In this document: positions 16,662 through 26,830 of the stretch, one piece after another
How positions within the stretch are numbered: the stretch's first letter is position 1
Layout: the number at the start of each line of letters is the position of its first letter
Assembly: GCA_035517775.1 (NCBI GenBank)
Contig: DATIYF010000061.1
Span: forward strand, 1-55,348
Reading direction: 5' to 3'
From: DATIYF01 sp035517775
Lineage (GTDB): Bacteria > Acidobacteriota > Terriglobia > Terriglobales > Acidobacteriaceae
DNA: 55,348 nucleotides
Made by a program: the position numbers and the translations under genes
The notes under the pieces: model-generated
Databases searched by the model: none
Seen by the model: the letters and a program-made list of their open reading frames with translations, nothing else
Told to the model about the DNA's origin: nothing

Positions 16662-17813
16662 ATGACAGGTTACCTGCGGATGTTCTGTTTGCCTTCCCTT
16701 CGCCAGAGAGTGCGCCTTCCCCAGCGCCCGATCAGCCATGCCCTGCCGCTGCTGGTGCTGCTGGCGGTGCTGCAGGTGGCCTGCGGCAAAGACGAGGCTC
16801 AGGCCGGCCAGCCGCATGGGCCTGCCGGTGTGCCGGTAAAAGTGGAGGAGGCGCGCTCAGTCCCCATCAGCGACACCACGGAATATGTGGCTACGCTGAA
16901 ATCGCGGGATTCCGCCGTCATCATGCCTGAAGTCGAGGGCCGGATCACGCAAATCTATGTGCACTCCGGCGACCACGTGATCCCGGGGCGGCCGCTCATG
17001 CAGATTGATCCTGCTAAGCAGCAAGCCACGGTGCACAACCTTGAAAGCAGCAAGGCCGCGCAGCTGGCCAACCTGCAATGGGCGCAGGAACAATACCGCA
17101 GAACCAGCGGGCTCTATGCTGCCGGCGTGGTCAGCAAGCAGGACCTTGATCAGGCGAAGACCGCGCTGGATTCCGCCGAGGCACAAGTTCACTCGCTCGA
17201 TGCCCAGGTGCAGGAGCAGGAAGTCCAGCTGCATTACTACAACGTCAAGGCCACAACCAGCGGCATCGTAGGCGATATTCCCGTGCGCGTGGGCGACCGG
17301 GTGACGACCTCGACCACGCTCACCACGGTCGATAAACCCGGCAGCCTGGAGGTTTACGTCTATGTGCCGGTGGACCGCGCCCCCGGCCTGCACATGGGCC
17401 TGCCCGTGCAGATCGTGGATGGAGCCGACAAAGTAGTGGCGGAAAGCAAGGTGGATTTCATTTCGCCGCAGGTGGATAACAGCACCCAGACCGTGCTGGT
17501 GAAAGCGCGGATCGCAAACCGGCAGGACAAGTTGCGCACATTGCAATTTATTCGCGCCCGCGTCGTGTGGGGCACCGAGGACCGTCCGGTGGTTCCGGTG
17601 CTGGCCGTCTCTAACATCGGCGGCCAGTACTTCGCTTTCGTCGCCGAGGGCGAGAACGGCAAATTTGTGGCCCATCAGAAAGTTCTGCAGCTGGGCGAGA
17701 TGGTGGGCAACAACTACGTGGTGCAGGAAGGGATCAAGCCGGGAGATAAAGTGATCGTCTCCGGAACACAGTTCCTGGTGGATGGAGCGCCGGTGATTCC
17801 GCAGGGCGGCTAA
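16662..17813 (+). CDS. RND efflux periplasmic adaptor (MexA/AcrA family)
   Basis: About 383 residues. The N-terminus has a basic stretch and a hydrophobic signal (LPLLVLLAVLQVACG) whose Cys may be lipidated. Then follow the barrel-sandwich halves (VIMPEVEGRITQIYVHSGDHVIPGRPLMQIDP and VKATTSGIVGDIPVRVGDRVTTSTTLTTV), a long helical hairpin between them, and the beta-barrel/membrane-proximal domains. It bridges the inner-membrane pump encoded next to an outer-membrane channel. The start is uncertain: GTG at 16626, ATG 16662 or ATG 16680 are all in frame and none has a strong ribosome site. Confidence 0.92.
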   Translation: MTGYLRMFCLPSLRQRVRLPQRPISHALPLLVLLAVLQVACGKDEAQAGQPHGPAGVPVKVEEARSVPISDTTEYVATLKSRDSAVIMPEVEGRITQIYVHSGDHVIPGRPLMQIDPAKQQATVHNLESSKAAQLANLQWAQEQYRRTSGLYAAGVVSKQDLDQAKTALDSAEAQVHSLDAQVQEQEVQLHYYNVKATTSGIVGDIPVRVGDRVTTSTTLTTVDKPGSLEVYVYVPVDRAPGLHMGLPVQIVDGADKVVAESKVDFISPQVDNSTQTVLVKARIANRQDKLRTLQFIRARVVWGTEDRPVVPVLAVSNIGGQYFAFVAEGENGKFVAHQKVLQLGEMVGNNYVVQEGIKPGDKVIVSGTQFLVDGAPVIPQGG

Positions 17814-17915
17814 GGCTGCATTCCAGGATTCTTCTTTTCAACACGAAACCAGGCGCCGTTCGCTCAGGTGAGCGCCGGCAAAGACTTCGGATTCTGCGTT
17901 ACGAATTAGACCTTC

Positions 17916-20900
17916 ATGTTCGTTGACTTCTTCATCCGGCGGCCGGTCTTCGCCACGGTTTGCGCCCTGCTGATCATCCTAGCGGGCGCGGTGGTGATTC
18001 CCACCCTGCCCATCGCGCAGTTCCCCACTCTGGCGCCACCGCAGATTTCGGTGAACAGCACCTATATCGGGGCCAGCGCGCAGACGGTGGAATCTGCCGT
18101 GACCATTCCGCTCGAAGAACAGATCAACGGCGCCGAGGGCATGAAGTACATGACCTCGAGCAGCGGCAATGATGGCTCGAGCTCGATCCTGGCGACCTTT
18201 GACCTGAATCGCGACCCTGACCTGGCAGCCGTGGACATTCAGAACCGGGTGAACACGGCGCAGGGGCAGCTGCCCAACGCGGTCAAGTCCATCGGCGTGA
18301 CCGTGGCCAAGACCTCCAATAACTTCGTCTTCGGCTCGGCGGTTTACTCGAACGGCCGTTACAGCCCGCTCTTTATGAGCAACTATCTGGATGTTTACGT
18401 CCGCGACGCGCTGAAGCGCGTGCCTGGCGTAGCCGACGTCCAGATCTTCGGCGAGCGCAAATACTCCATGCGGCTGTGGCTCGACCCCGACAAGATGGCC
18501 GGCCGCGGCCTTACCGCCGATGACGTGGTCAGCGCCCTGCAGGAGCAGAACGTGGAAGTGGCCGCCGGGCAGGTGGGCCAGCCGCCCATCCGGGCAGGCC
18601 AGCAGTTTCAGATCAGCGTCCGCGCCATCGGCCGGCTCAGTCAACCCGAGCAGTTTGACAATATCATCCTCAAGACCAACGCCGATGGCACTCTGGTGCG
18701 GCTCAAAGACGTGGGCCGCGCCGAATTGGGCGCGGAAAACTATGGCTCGGCTCTCGAGTTCGATGGGCAGGAGGCGGTGGGAATGGGCATCACCCAGCTC
18801 TCCAACGCCAACGCGCTCGAAGTGGACCGTCTGGCCATCGCCGAGCTCGACCGGCTCTCCAAGCGCTTCCCGCCGGGAATGAAATACCACCTGGCGTTCG
18901 ACAGCACCGACGCGGTGGGCGAATCCATCCGCGACGTTCTCAGCACCCTGATCGAAGCCATCATCCTGGTGATTCTCGTTATTTTTCTCTTTCTCGAAGA
19001 TTGGCGCAGCACGGTGATTCCCTCGGTCACCATTCCGGTCTCGCTGATCGGGACTTTCGCCTTTGTCAAGCTGCTGGGCTTCTCCATCAATACCCTGACT
19101 CTATTCGGCATCACGCTGGCCACTGGCCTGGTGGTGGATGATGCCATCGTGGTGATCGAGAACATCGAGCGCCACATTCAGGAAGGCGAGCGCGACGCGC
19201 GCAAAGCCTCCTCGGCGGCGATGCGGGAAGTGGCGGGCGCCGTGATCGCGACTTCTCTGGTGCTGGTGGCGGTGTTCGTGCCGGTTGCCTTTTTTCCCGG
19301 AACCACGGGAATTCTGTTCCGGCAGTTCGCCTTGACCATCGCCTTCTCGATTTCGATCTCCGCTTTCAACGCGCTGACCCTCACGCCGGCGCTTTCCGCC
19401 CTGCTGCTCGGCCGCGAGCACGGCGAAAAGGGATGGTTCTTCCGCGGCGTGGACCGCGTCATTGGTGCAGTGACCGGCGGCTATCAGGCGGCGCTGCGCG
19501 GTTTTCTGCGCATCCGCTGGGTGGCCGTGCTGCTGTTTGTGGCCGGTCTCGGCCTCACTTACCTGGTCTTTTCGCGCGTGCCCACTGGTTTCGTGCCGAA
19601 TGAAGATCAGGGATATTTCATGGTCATTGTGCAGGCGCCCGCCGGCGCCTCGCTCGATTACACTCGCCACATTGGCGAGCAGATCAATGCGATTTTGCGG
19701 CAGCAGCCGGAGGTGGAGAGCGTTTTCGCCATCTCCGGCTTCAGCTTTAGCGGCGCCGCCGCCAACCGCGGCATCGTCTTCGCCACTTTGAAGCCTTACG
19801 GCAAGCGCAAGGGCGATGAACACACGGCGGAAGCTGTGGTCGGCCGTATTCGCGGTCCGTTGTTCGGCATCTCGGGCGCCATTGTTCTGCCCTTTCTCCC
19901 CCCAGCAGTGCAGGGACTGGGACAATTCGGCGGCTTCCAATATGAGCTGCAGGACCAGGGCGGGCACACGCTGCAGGATCTCGCCAGCGTGGCGCAACAA
20001 CTGGTGCGCCAGGGAAATGCGCGCAAGGATTTGACCGGCCTCTTCACCAGCTACACGGCCAACGATCCGCAATTTCTGGTGACCATTGACCGCGAAAAGG
20101 CCAAGAGCCTGCACGTGCCCTTGCAGCAGATCACCGACACGCTGGGCGTCTATATGGGTTCGGCCTATGTGAATGACTTCGACTTCAACAATCGCTCTTA
20201 TCGCGTGTATGTGCAGGCCGATAAGCAATTTCGCGCGCAACCCAGCGACATCAAGCAGTATTATGTGCGCTCCGATAGCGGCGCCATGATTCCGCTCGAC
20301 AGCCTTCTCACCATCACGCGCACGACCACTCCGCAGGTCATCAGCCACTACAATCTTTTCCGTTCGGCGGAGTTGGATGGCTCGGCCGCGTCCGGTTTCA
20401 GTTCCGGCCAGGCCATCACCGCCATGGAAGATTTGAGCCACAAGGTTCTGCCGCAGGGCTACAGCTTCGAGTGGACCGGGCTTTCACTGGAAGAGCTTTC
20501 CTCGGGAAGGACCACGATATTTCTGTTCGCGCTGGGCACGCTGGTGGTTTACCTCACGCTTTCCGCCCAATACGAGAGCTTCGTGCTGCCCTTCATCGTG
20601 CTGTTGGCCGTTCCCATGGCCATGCTGGGGGCGCTTTCGGCGCAGTGGCTCCGCGGCCTGCAGAACGACGTCTATTGCCAGATCGGGCTGGTGATGCTGG
20701 TTGGCCTGGCCAGCAAGAATGCCATTCTGATCGTAGAGTTCGCCGAACAGTTGCGCGGGCGCGGTATGCCGCTGCTCGAGGCTACGGTGGAGGCGGCACG
20801 CATTCGGCTGCGCCCCATTCTGATGACTTCGTTCGCTTTCATTCTTGGAGTCGTTCCCCTGATGCTGGCCAGCGGCGCCGGCGAAAATGGCCGCCACTCG

Positions 20901-21023
20901 GTGGGCACCACCGTCTTCGGCGGCATGATCATGTCCACCGTTCTCAATCTTTTCTTTATTCCCGTTCTTTACATGATCATCGAGGGCTGGCGCGAGTCGC
21001 GCGGCGCCGCCGCCCGCGAATAA
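17916..21023 (+). CDS. RND multidrug efflux pump (AcrB/MexB, HAE1 family)
   Basis: 1035 residues, the normal length, with 12 membrane segments and two large periplasmic loops. It opens with FVDFFIRRPVFATV, the typical HAE1 start. The proton-relay residues are present: Asp-Asp in GLVVDDAIVVIENIERH (TM4) and Lys in GLASKNAILIVEFAEQLR (TM10). It uses the proton gradient to export hydrophobic or amphiphilic compounds from the periplasm and inner leaflet. It follows its adaptor by about 100 nt on the same strand. No TolC/OprM gene follows, so the outer-membrane channel must be elsewhere. Confidence 0.96.
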   Translation: MFVDFFIRRPVFATVCALLIILAGAVVIPTLPIAQFPTLAPPQISVNSTYIGASAQTVESAVTIPLEEQINGAEGMKYMTSSSGNDGSSSILATFDLNRDPDLAAVDIQNRVNTAQGQLPNAVKSIGVTVAKTSNNFVFGSAVYSNGRYSPLFMSNYLDVYVRDALKRVPGVADVQIFGERKYSMRLWLDPDKMAGRGLTADDVVSALQEQNVEVAAGQVGQPPIRAGQQFQISVRAIGRLSQPEQFDNIILKTNADGTLVRLKDVGRAELGAENYGSALEFDGQEAVGMGITQLSNANALEVDRLAIAELDRLSKRFPPGMKYHLAFDSTDAVGESIRDVLSTLIEAIILVILVIFLFLEDWRSTVIPSVTIPVSLIGTFAFVKLLGFSINTLTLFGITLATGLVVDDAIVVIENIERHIQEGERDARKASSAAMREVAGAVIATSLVLVAVFVPVAFFPGTTGILFRQFALTIAFSISISAFNALTLTPALSALLLGREHGEKGWFFRGVDRVIGAVTGGYQAALRGFLRIRWVAVLLFVAGLGLTYLVFSRVPTGFVPNEDQGYFMVIVQAPAGASLDYTRHIGEQINAILRQQPEVESVFAISGFSFSGAAANRGIVFATLKPYGKRKGDEHTAEAVVGRIRGPLFGISGAIVLPFLPPAVQGLGQFGGFQYELQDQGGHTLQDLASVAQQLVRQGNARKDLTGLFTSYTANDPQFLVTIDREKAKSLHVPLQQITDTLGVYMGSAYVNDFDFNNRSYRVYVQADKQFRAQPSDIKQYYVRSDSGAMIPLDSLLTITRTTTPQVISHYNLFRSAELDGSAASGFSSGQAITAMEDLSHKVLPQGYSFEWTGLSLEELSSGRTTIFLFALGTLVVYLTLSAQYESFVLPFIVLLAVPMAMLGALSAQWLRGLQNDVYCQIGLVMLVGLASKNAILIVEFAEQLRGRGMPLLEATVEAARIRLRPILMTSFAFILGVVPLMLASGAGENGRHSVGTTVFGGMIMSTVLNLFFIPVLYMIIEGWRESRGAAARE

Positions 21024-21176
21024 GCATGCTTTTGTTCTTGACCCCCGGCGTGCCCGGGCGCGACAATCTTTTCCCGTTAGCCCCGGCCCCGAGTTCTGTG
21101 CGCCAATTTCCCGTGGCGGGTGGTTCTAATCCTCTTCCCCGTAATGCCTCCCGTCCTGGCCCCGCCGGAGGATGAA

Positions 21177-22343
21177 ATGAAATCTCGCATTCATCTCGCG
21201 CTGGCCGCTCTGCCGTTGCTTGCCGCCCTCGCCATCTCTTTGGGTTGCAACTGCCTGTGCGGAGACGTCAGTGCCCCGCCTCCGTTGGCGAAACCCGCGA
21301 AGCCTGCGGCTTTTCAGCCCGGCCAGCCCTGGCATTTCGTCGTCTCCGGGGACTCGCGAAACTGCGGCGATGTAGTGATGCCCGCCATCGCTCAGGGCGC
21401 TGCCCAGAACCAGGCGCAGTTCTACTGGCACCTGGGCGATCTGCGCGCCATCTACGACTTTGACCAGGACATGCAGAAGATCGCCGAGCGGCAGGACAAG
21501 AAGCTCACCATCAGCGACTACGAAAGCCAGGCCTGGCCCGACTTCCGCCAGAACCAGATCGTTCCCTTTGGCGGCATTCCGTTTTTCCTCGGCATCGGCA
21601 ACCACGAGACCATCGGGCCCTTCAAGACTCGCGCTGACTTCATTACCGAGTTCGCCGATTATCTCGACATGCCCGAAATCAAGCGACAGCGCCTGAAAGA
21701 CAATCCCAAAGACACGCAGCCGCACACCTATTACCACTGGATCATGGATGGCGCCGATTTCATCTACCTCGACAACGCCTCCCACGATCAATTCGACGCC
21801 GCTCAAATGACCTGGCTGGAAGGCACCGTGTTCAAGCACGACGCTGCCGATAGCTCCATCCGCGCGCTGGTCGTCGGCATGCACGCCGCCCTGCCCAACA
21901 GCATCTCCGCGGGACACAGCATGAACGAGTGGCCGGACGGCATCAAAACCGGCGCCCAGGTTTACCAGGACCTACTGAAGCTGCAGAATGACCAACACAA
22001 GAAAGTTTACGTGCTCGCCAGCCATTCGCACTATGTGATGGAAAACACTTACAACACGCAGTATTGGCGGTCGCACGGCGGCGTTCTTCCCGGCTGGATC
22101 GTGGGCACGGCCGGCGCCGTCCGCTATCCGCTGCCGGAGCCGAACAACGCAGCCTTGGCCAAGACCAATGTCTATGGATATCTGCTGGCGACCGTGAATC
22201 CCTCCAGCCAGCCGGTGGGAACCATCAGCTTCGAGTTCAAGGAACTGAAAGAGAGAGACGTGCCGCCGGCCATCATCCACGGCTACACCCGGGAGTTCGT
22301 GCACTGGTGCTTTGCGCAGAATTCTCAGGCGAAGGGCGAGTAA
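21177..22343 (+). CDS. Secreted metallophosphoesterase
   Basis: 388 residues. The start is placed at 21177 because GGAGGA lies 4 nt upstream and a signal peptide follows (LALAALPLLAALAISLGC, possibly lipidated at Cys). Calcineurin-like phosphoesterase motifs are present: VVSGDSRNCGD (first metal Asp), WHLGDLRA (Asp), IGNHETIG (GNHE), VVGMHAA and LASHSHYVMEN (the final His pair). Family members hydrolyse phosphomonoesters or phosphodiesters; the substrate is unknown. It is convergent with the GH116 gene, 16 nt apart. Confidence 0.88.
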   Translation: MKSRIHLALAALPLLAALAISLGCNCLCGDVSAPPPLAKPAKPAAFQPGQPWHFVVSGDSRNCGDVVMPAIAQGAAQNQAQFYWHLGDLRAIYDFDQDMQKIAERQDKKLTISDYESQAWPDFRQNQIVPFGGIPFFLGIGNHETIGPFKTRADFITEFADYLDMPEIKRQRLKDNPKDTQPHTYYHWIMDGADFIYLDNASHDQFDAAQMTWLEGTVFKHDAADSSIRALVVGMHAALPNSISAGHSMNEWPDGIKTGAQVYQDLLKLQNDQHKKVYVLASHSHYVMENTYNTQYWRSHGGVLPGWIVGTAGAVRYPLPEPNNAALAKTNVYGYLLATVNPSSQPVGTISFEFKELKERDVPPAIIHGYTREFVHWCFAQNSQAKGE

Positions 22344-22359
22344 CCGGCGCCGCGCTTCG

Positions 22360-24804
22360 CTATTTCGGCGGCGAGGTCATTTCCAGCGCCCAGATCGCCG
22401 CCGGCCTCATGTACATTCCGGCGCGGTAGTGGCCGGTGATGTCCCAGGCCTCCGGCGTGCGGAACCAGTATCCTTCGGTCTCGTAATTGGTGTGATAGAC
22501 GCCCCAGGCCGTGCGGAAGGCTTCGTCTTTCAGGCCGTCAGCCAGCATCAGAGCGGCCACGCTGAAGGTCGCGCCCAGCCAGACCTCCTGCACCTGCTGG
22601 TTCGCCTGCATCAGGCTGCCATCGGGCGCGATGCCGTTGACCGCGCCCATCTGGCCGTTGGCAAACTTCATCACGTTGAAGTCGTAGATCTTCTGCAGCG
22701 CTTTCAGCTGCATCTCGCGTGGAACCACATCCCCCAGCCCGGTCATGCTGGCATACCACTGCCCCGCCAACTGATCGGCCTGGATATCGTCGCCATACTG
22801 GCTGCGGGTGTCATAGCGGAAGTACTCTCCGTTCCACAGCTTCCTGATGTAGCTGGCCTGGCTGCGGGCAAAGAGTGCATGATAGCTGCCGGCCGGCTTG
22901 GCGTCGCCCAGCGTGCGGGCTATCTCCTCGGCGGCGCGCAGGGCCGCCAGCCACAGCCCCCCGGAGTATGCGCTCTCGCCACGCGCTACCCATTCGTCGT
23001 AAGTCTGGTCGGGATAGCCGTCATCTTCGGGAACACCGTCGCCGTCGCGGTCATACTGGCGCAGGTGTTGCAGCGCTTCCTGTACCGCGGGCCAGGTGTC
23101 GCGCAAAAACTGCACATCCCGCCGCCCGGAAAATACGTAGTCGCGATACACCATGAGCACGAATTTCGTATTCAGATCCTTCCAGCCGCTGGTGTTCTGC
23201 CAGCTGAACTGGTTGACCTGAAAAAACGGATCCTCCTGAGGCACGCCCAGATCATGCGGCACGGCGCCCTTCGCCTTGCGCAGGCGGAACTGCTCGGAGT
23301 GCATTTGCTGCGACTTCCAGATCCAAAGATATTGATCCCTCAGGTCTTCCGGAACGGTCAGCGCAAATTCGCGCAGCGTTTGCTTGTCAATCTCGGGCCA
23401 GAACTTCACCAGCGGCATGGAGCCATAGAAGAGCACATCGAGGGTGCCATAAAACGGATAGTCGAAGCACTCCAGGAAGGCGAATGACTCGGGTGTTCTG
23501 GCCGGGGAATCTACCGGGCGCCCCCACACCGAGCCGCCATCGGCGAGGATGTACATCTCGTTGAACAGCTCGCCGCGCAGCCACAGAGGCTTGCTCTCAT
23601 CATTCACGTACGGCGCCTGCCAGGCGTCTATGGCGTCGCTCCACCGGGCGGCATTCAGCAATCCGTCGCGGGCAATCTTCCAGGCGTTCGTGCCCGTGGT
23701 TCCATAAAAATCGGTGTAGTGGCGATACCATTTGCGTCCTGAGCCGAACTGAACTGCGGGAAAGTCCCAAGCAATCACCATAGGAATTTCGCGCTTCTCC
23801 CCCGGCTGCAGCGTGAAGCGCACCGCAATGGCGCCGGCGATGTGTTCTCCGCTGCTGATCCATGATTGACCGCTGTCGGCCAGGCGCCCGTCGGCCGCAA
23901 AGGGCTTCCACACCTCTTCGCCCGTGCTCTCGATCGGGTTGCTGCCCTTGGAATCCGCCGGAAACGTGGTCTGGTAGCTCACTTCGACGCCGGGAGTTTC
24001 CAGCGTAGCGATCGCCATCTGCCCGTCCCATTCCTCTTTGGCCGGCGCCGTCCGCTTGCGGTCGAACACAATTCCCTTCATGCGGCCGGCGTTGCCTTCG
24101 GGCTCACTCACAAAGCGGTCGTAATCGCCCATGCTCAGGCCGCCATCCAGATTCGAGGAAAAATCGCGAAACCACCCCACCATGTTGGTCCAGGAAAACA
24201 GAATCGAAACCGTGACCGCATGGCTGGTGGGATTTTCCGCATGCCAGCGATAGACCGCAACCGGATAGCTGCTCTCGCGGTAGTTATCGGGAAGAATGGG
24301 CGAGAATTGCTCCAGAGTCACATGCGCGGGAAAGTTCTCCCAGCGGTAGTCGTACCAGGATTTGGGATAAAGCGCATAGTAATCGCCGGCGCCAACCGGG
24401 TAATCCCATTTCCAGGTACATAAGTCCGGGCCATCGGGATGCGCCGCGGTCAGCACCTGGGCAATGCCTTCGGCGGCGCCCTCCGATTTCTGGTACATGG
24501 CGAACTGGTTGGCCCACACCGTCTCGTACTTGTGAACTCCGGCCTTCATGTGCCAGCGGGCAAAATCGCCACGATAAGTGCGCGAGAAAGTTCCCGCCCC
24601 GAAGCCGCCCACGGGCGCGCCCTGCCAATAGCCGTCGTCAATCATGGTGGTGAGGTTTGGCTTCTTGCCGCCCGCATGCTCCAGAGGTTCGCCGATGGGG
24701 CGCTTCCAGGCGGCTTTGGGAATGGCCTCACCCGCCCAGGCAAAGGACGTTGCGCACAACAGGACAAGAAGACGAACCAGGCACCCGCGAACGGCCACGC
24801 TCAT
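22360..24804 (-). CDS. GH116 glycoside hydrolase (glucosylceramidase/beta-glucosidase type)
   Basis: 814 residues after a signal peptide (LVRLLVLLCATSFAWA). The N-terminal beta-sandwich begins ...PVGGFGAGTFSRTYRGDFARWHM, and the (alpha/alpha)6 domain carries the two catalytic residues of GH116: the nucleophile Glu in LFNEMYILADGGSVWG and the acid/base Asp in DQTYDEW, following DRDGDGVPEDDG. GH116 enzymes cleave beta-glucosides or beta-xylosides; human GBA2 acts on glucosylceramide. Being exported, it would act on polysaccharide or glycolipid fragments. Start at MSVAVRG, giving the best signal peptide. Divergent from the FG-GAP gene. Confidence 0.92.
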   Translation of the reverse strand: MSVAVRGCLVRLLVLLCATSFAWAGEAIPKAAWKRPIGEPLEHAGGKKPNLTTMIDDGYWQGAPVGGFGAGTFSRTYRGDFARWHMKAGVHKYETVWANQFAMYQKSEGAAEGIAQVLTAAHPDGPDLCTWKWDYPVGAGDYYALYPKSWYDYRWENFPAHVTLEQFSPILPDNYRESSYPVAVYRWHAENPTSHAVTVSILFSWTNMVGWFRDFSSNLDGGLSMGDYDRFVSEPEGNAGRMKGIVFDRKRTAPAKEEWDGQMAIATLETPGVEVSYQTTFPADSKGSNPIESTGEEVWKPFAADGRLADSGQSWISSGEHIAGAIAVRFTLQPGEKREIPMVIAWDFPAVQFGSGRKWYRHYTDFYGTTGTNAWKIARDGLLNAARWSDAIDAWQAPYVNDESKPLWLRGELFNEMYILADGGSVWGRPVDSPARTPESFAFLECFDYPFYGTLDVLFYGSMPLVKFWPEIDKQTLREFALTVPEDLRDQYLWIWKSQQMHSEQFRLRKAKGAVPHDLGVPQEDPFFQVNQFSWQNTSGWKDLNTKFVLMVYRDYVFSGRRDVQFLRDTWPAVQEALQHLRQYDRDGDGVPEDDGYPDQTYDEWVARGESAYSGGLWLAALRAAEEIARTLGDAKPAGSYHALFARSQASYIRKLWNGEYFRYDTRSQYGDDIQADQLAGQWYASMTGLGDVVPREMQLKALQKIYDFNVMKFANGQMGAVNGIAPDGSLMQANQQVQEVWLGATFSVAALMLADGLKDEAFRTAWGVYHTNYETEGYWFRTPEAWDITGHYRAGMYMRPAAIWALEMTSPPK

Positions 24805-24947
24805 GCATTCTCCGTAAGATATTGGGGGCGAATCGTCCAATCAATCCCGGGCGGCCGCCGCCCCCGCTAAGAAAATCGTTATTGTACACGAGTCCGGCCG
24901 CTGCCAGAGAACATCTTGCGCCCTTAATTCCGCGGCCCACTACGGCT

Positions 24948-24953
24948 TATAAT
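24948..24953 (+). promoter_or_regulatory. Perfect -10 hexamer before the FG-GAP gene
   Basis: TATAAT lies 13 nt before the ATG at 24967. A convincing -35 is not seen at 17 nt (TAATTC). Transcription would start about 7 nt before the ATG, i.e. at or just after the GGAG at 24956-24959, so a very short leader is implied. Confidence 0.4.
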
Positions 24954-24966
24954 TTGGAGTTTCGAC

Positions 24967-26661
24967 ATGCGGGTATCTCCTCTCTTCGCAGTGGGCCTGG
25001 CAATTTCGCTCTTCGCGCAAGCTGGGCCGCCTGCTCAGCCGCGCTTCGAAGATGTCGCCCGCCAGGCGGGCCTGACGGTCTCGCACATTTCGTCTCCCGA
25101 GAAGAAATATATCGTCGAATCCATGAGCGGGGGTGCCGGCCTGCTCGATTGCGATGGCGACGGCAAGCTCGATCTGGTGGTGGTGAACGGCTCGAATGTA
25201 GAGAACTTTCGCCACGGCGGCGACCCCCTGATCACTCTCTACCATCAGGAGGCGAACTTCCAATTTCGCGACATTACCCAGGCGGCCGGCCTCACACGCA
25301 GAGGCTGGGGCATGGGCGTCGCCATTGCCGACTACGACAACGACGGCCGGCCCGACATTTATGTGACCGGCTACGGCGGCAATGCGCTGTATCGCGGTCT
25401 GGGCAACTGCAAATTCGAGGACGTGACCGATAAAGCCGGCGTCGCCGCCGGCGGCTTTAGCACCGGCGCAGCCTGGGCGGATTATGACCGCGATGGCCGC
25501 GTGGATCTTTTCGTCTCGCGCTACGTGCATTTCGACCTGGAGCATCTGCCCGTCTTCGGCAGCGACCAGAAGAATTGCCACTTCAAGGGAATCGAGGTGC
25601 AGTGCGGTCCCTGGGGCATGCCGGGAGAATCCGATCTCCTCTTTCACAACCGCGGCGATGGCACCTTCGAGGAAGTTTCAAAAAAGGCCGGCGTGGACGA
25701 TCCCTCGCACTACTACGGCCTGGGCGCCGTCTGGGCCGACTATGACAACGACGGCTGGCCCGACCTTTACGTTGCCAATGACGCTGGGCCCAACTATCTC
25801 TACCACAACCAGCACGACGGCACCTTCGAAGAGCTGGGCATGCTTTCCGGCGTGGCCATGAGCGGCGACGGCTTACAGCAAGGCTCCATGGGCGTGGATT
25901 GGGGCGACTATCTTAACCAGGGCCGCTTTTCCATCTTCGTCACCAACTTCACCGAGCAAACCGATACTCTCTACCGCAACCAGGGAGCGGAGGGATTCAC
26001 CGATGTCAGCTGGGAGGCCAAGCTGGTTAAGCCGAGCTATCTCTCGGTGGGATGGGGTACCGCGTTCTTCGACATGGATAACGACGGCTGGCTCGATCTT
26101 TTGGCCGTCAACGGCCACGTATATCCGCAAATGGACCAGGTCCCTGACGCGGCCCGCTACCGCGAGCCGATTCTGCTCTTCCGCAATAAGCGCGACGGCA
26201 CCTTCGAAGATGTCTCGCAAAACCTGGCGAATCTTCCGGTGGCCTCCATGCGCGGCGCCGCCTTCGGTGACATCAACAACGATGGCAATGTGGACGTGCT
26301 CATCGTCACCACCGACGGCCCGCCCATTCTGCTTCTCAACCGCACCCCGAGCGCCAATCATCGTGTTCTGTTTCAGTTGGAAGGAACCAAAAGCAACCGG
26401 ATCGCGATTGGCGCAAGAATCACCGTAAGAACTGGCAAGCTGAAGCAGATGAACGAGGTCCGCGCCGGCGGCAGCTATCTCTCTTCCAACGACCCCCGCC
26501 TTCACTTCGGCCTGGGAGCGGCACGTTTCATGGATGAAGTCGAGATTCGCTGGCCCAGCGGAAAGCTCGAAGTGTTGAAAGACCTTCCCGCGGATTTCAT
26601 TTACACGGTGGTCGAAGGCGCGGGGGTGAAAACCAAAACCCCTCTGCCCGAGCCGCACTGA
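24967..26661 (+). CDS. Secreted FG-GAP/VCBS-repeat protein with ASPIC/UnbV domain
   Basis: 564 residues with a short signal peptide (LFAVGLAISLFAQA). Repeated calcium-binding FG-GAP-type blades: GLLDCDGDGKLDLVVVNG, VAIADYDNDGRPDIYVTG, WADYDRDGRVDLFVSR, WADYDNDGWPDLYVAND, FFDMDNDGWLDLLAVNG and GDINNDGNVDVLIV. These give a beta-propeller. The C-terminal ~100 residues are the ASPIC/UnbV domain (GARITVRTGKLKQMNEVRAGGSYLSSNDPRLHFGLG...VEIRWPSGKLEVL). Such CRTAC-like proteins are exported and probably bind surfaces or carbohydrates; no enzymatic activity is known. Confidence 0.88.
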   Translation: MRVSPLFAVGLAISLFAQAGPPAQPRFEDVARQAGLTVSHISSPEKKYIVESMSGGAGLLDCDGDGKLDLVVVNGSNVENFRHGGDPLITLYHQEANFQFRDITQAAGLTRRGWGMGVAIADYDNDGRPDIYVTGYGGNALYRGLGNCKFEDVTDKAGVAAGGFSTGAAWADYDRDGRVDLFVSRYVHFDLEHLPVFGSDQKNCHFKGIEVQCGPWGMPGESDLLFHNRGDGTFEEVSKKAGVDDPSHYYGLGAVWADYDNDGWPDLYVANDAGPNYLYHNQHDGTFEELGMLSGVAMSGDGLQQGSMGVDWGDYLNQGRFSIFVTNFTEQTDTLYRNQGAEGFTDVSWEAKLVKPSYLSVGWGTAFFDMDNDGWLDLLAVNGHVYPQMDQVPDAARYREPILLFRNKRDGTFEDVSQNLANLPVASMRGAAFGDINNDGNVDVLIVTTDGPPILLLNRTPSANHRVLFQLEGTKSNRIAIGARITVRTGKLKQMNEVRAGGSYLSSNDPRLHFGLGAARFMDEVEIRWPSGKLEVLKDLPADFIYTVVEGAGVKTKTPLPEPH

Positions 26662-26663
26662 CA

Positions 26664-26830
26664 GAAGTTTGTTCGGCCTCCGTGTCTCTGCGTCCTCTGT
26701 GGTTCGGCTGACCTTCGTGTCCTTCGTGGTGAAGGCTTTTGGGCTCTGCGTCCTCTGTGGTTTGGCTTCACCTTCGTGTGCCTTGGTGTCCTTCGTGGTG
26801 GATAAGCCTTTTTGGCCTCGGCGTCTCCGG
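26664..26830. repeat. CTTCGTGTCCTTCGTGGTGAA-type repeat cluster, copy 2
   Basis: About 165 nt composed of variants of 'CTCTGCGTCCTCTGTGGTT' and 'CCTTCGTGTCCTTCGTGG' (reverse: CCACGAAGGACACGAAGG), repeated at least five times between the FG-GAP gene and the kinase. The same family is at 16463-16500 and 44290-44405. Confidence 0.75.

Noticed and set aside
26664..26830. CRISPR array
   Set aside because: Units are degenerate and directly abutting, without constant-length unique spacers, and no cas genes are present.
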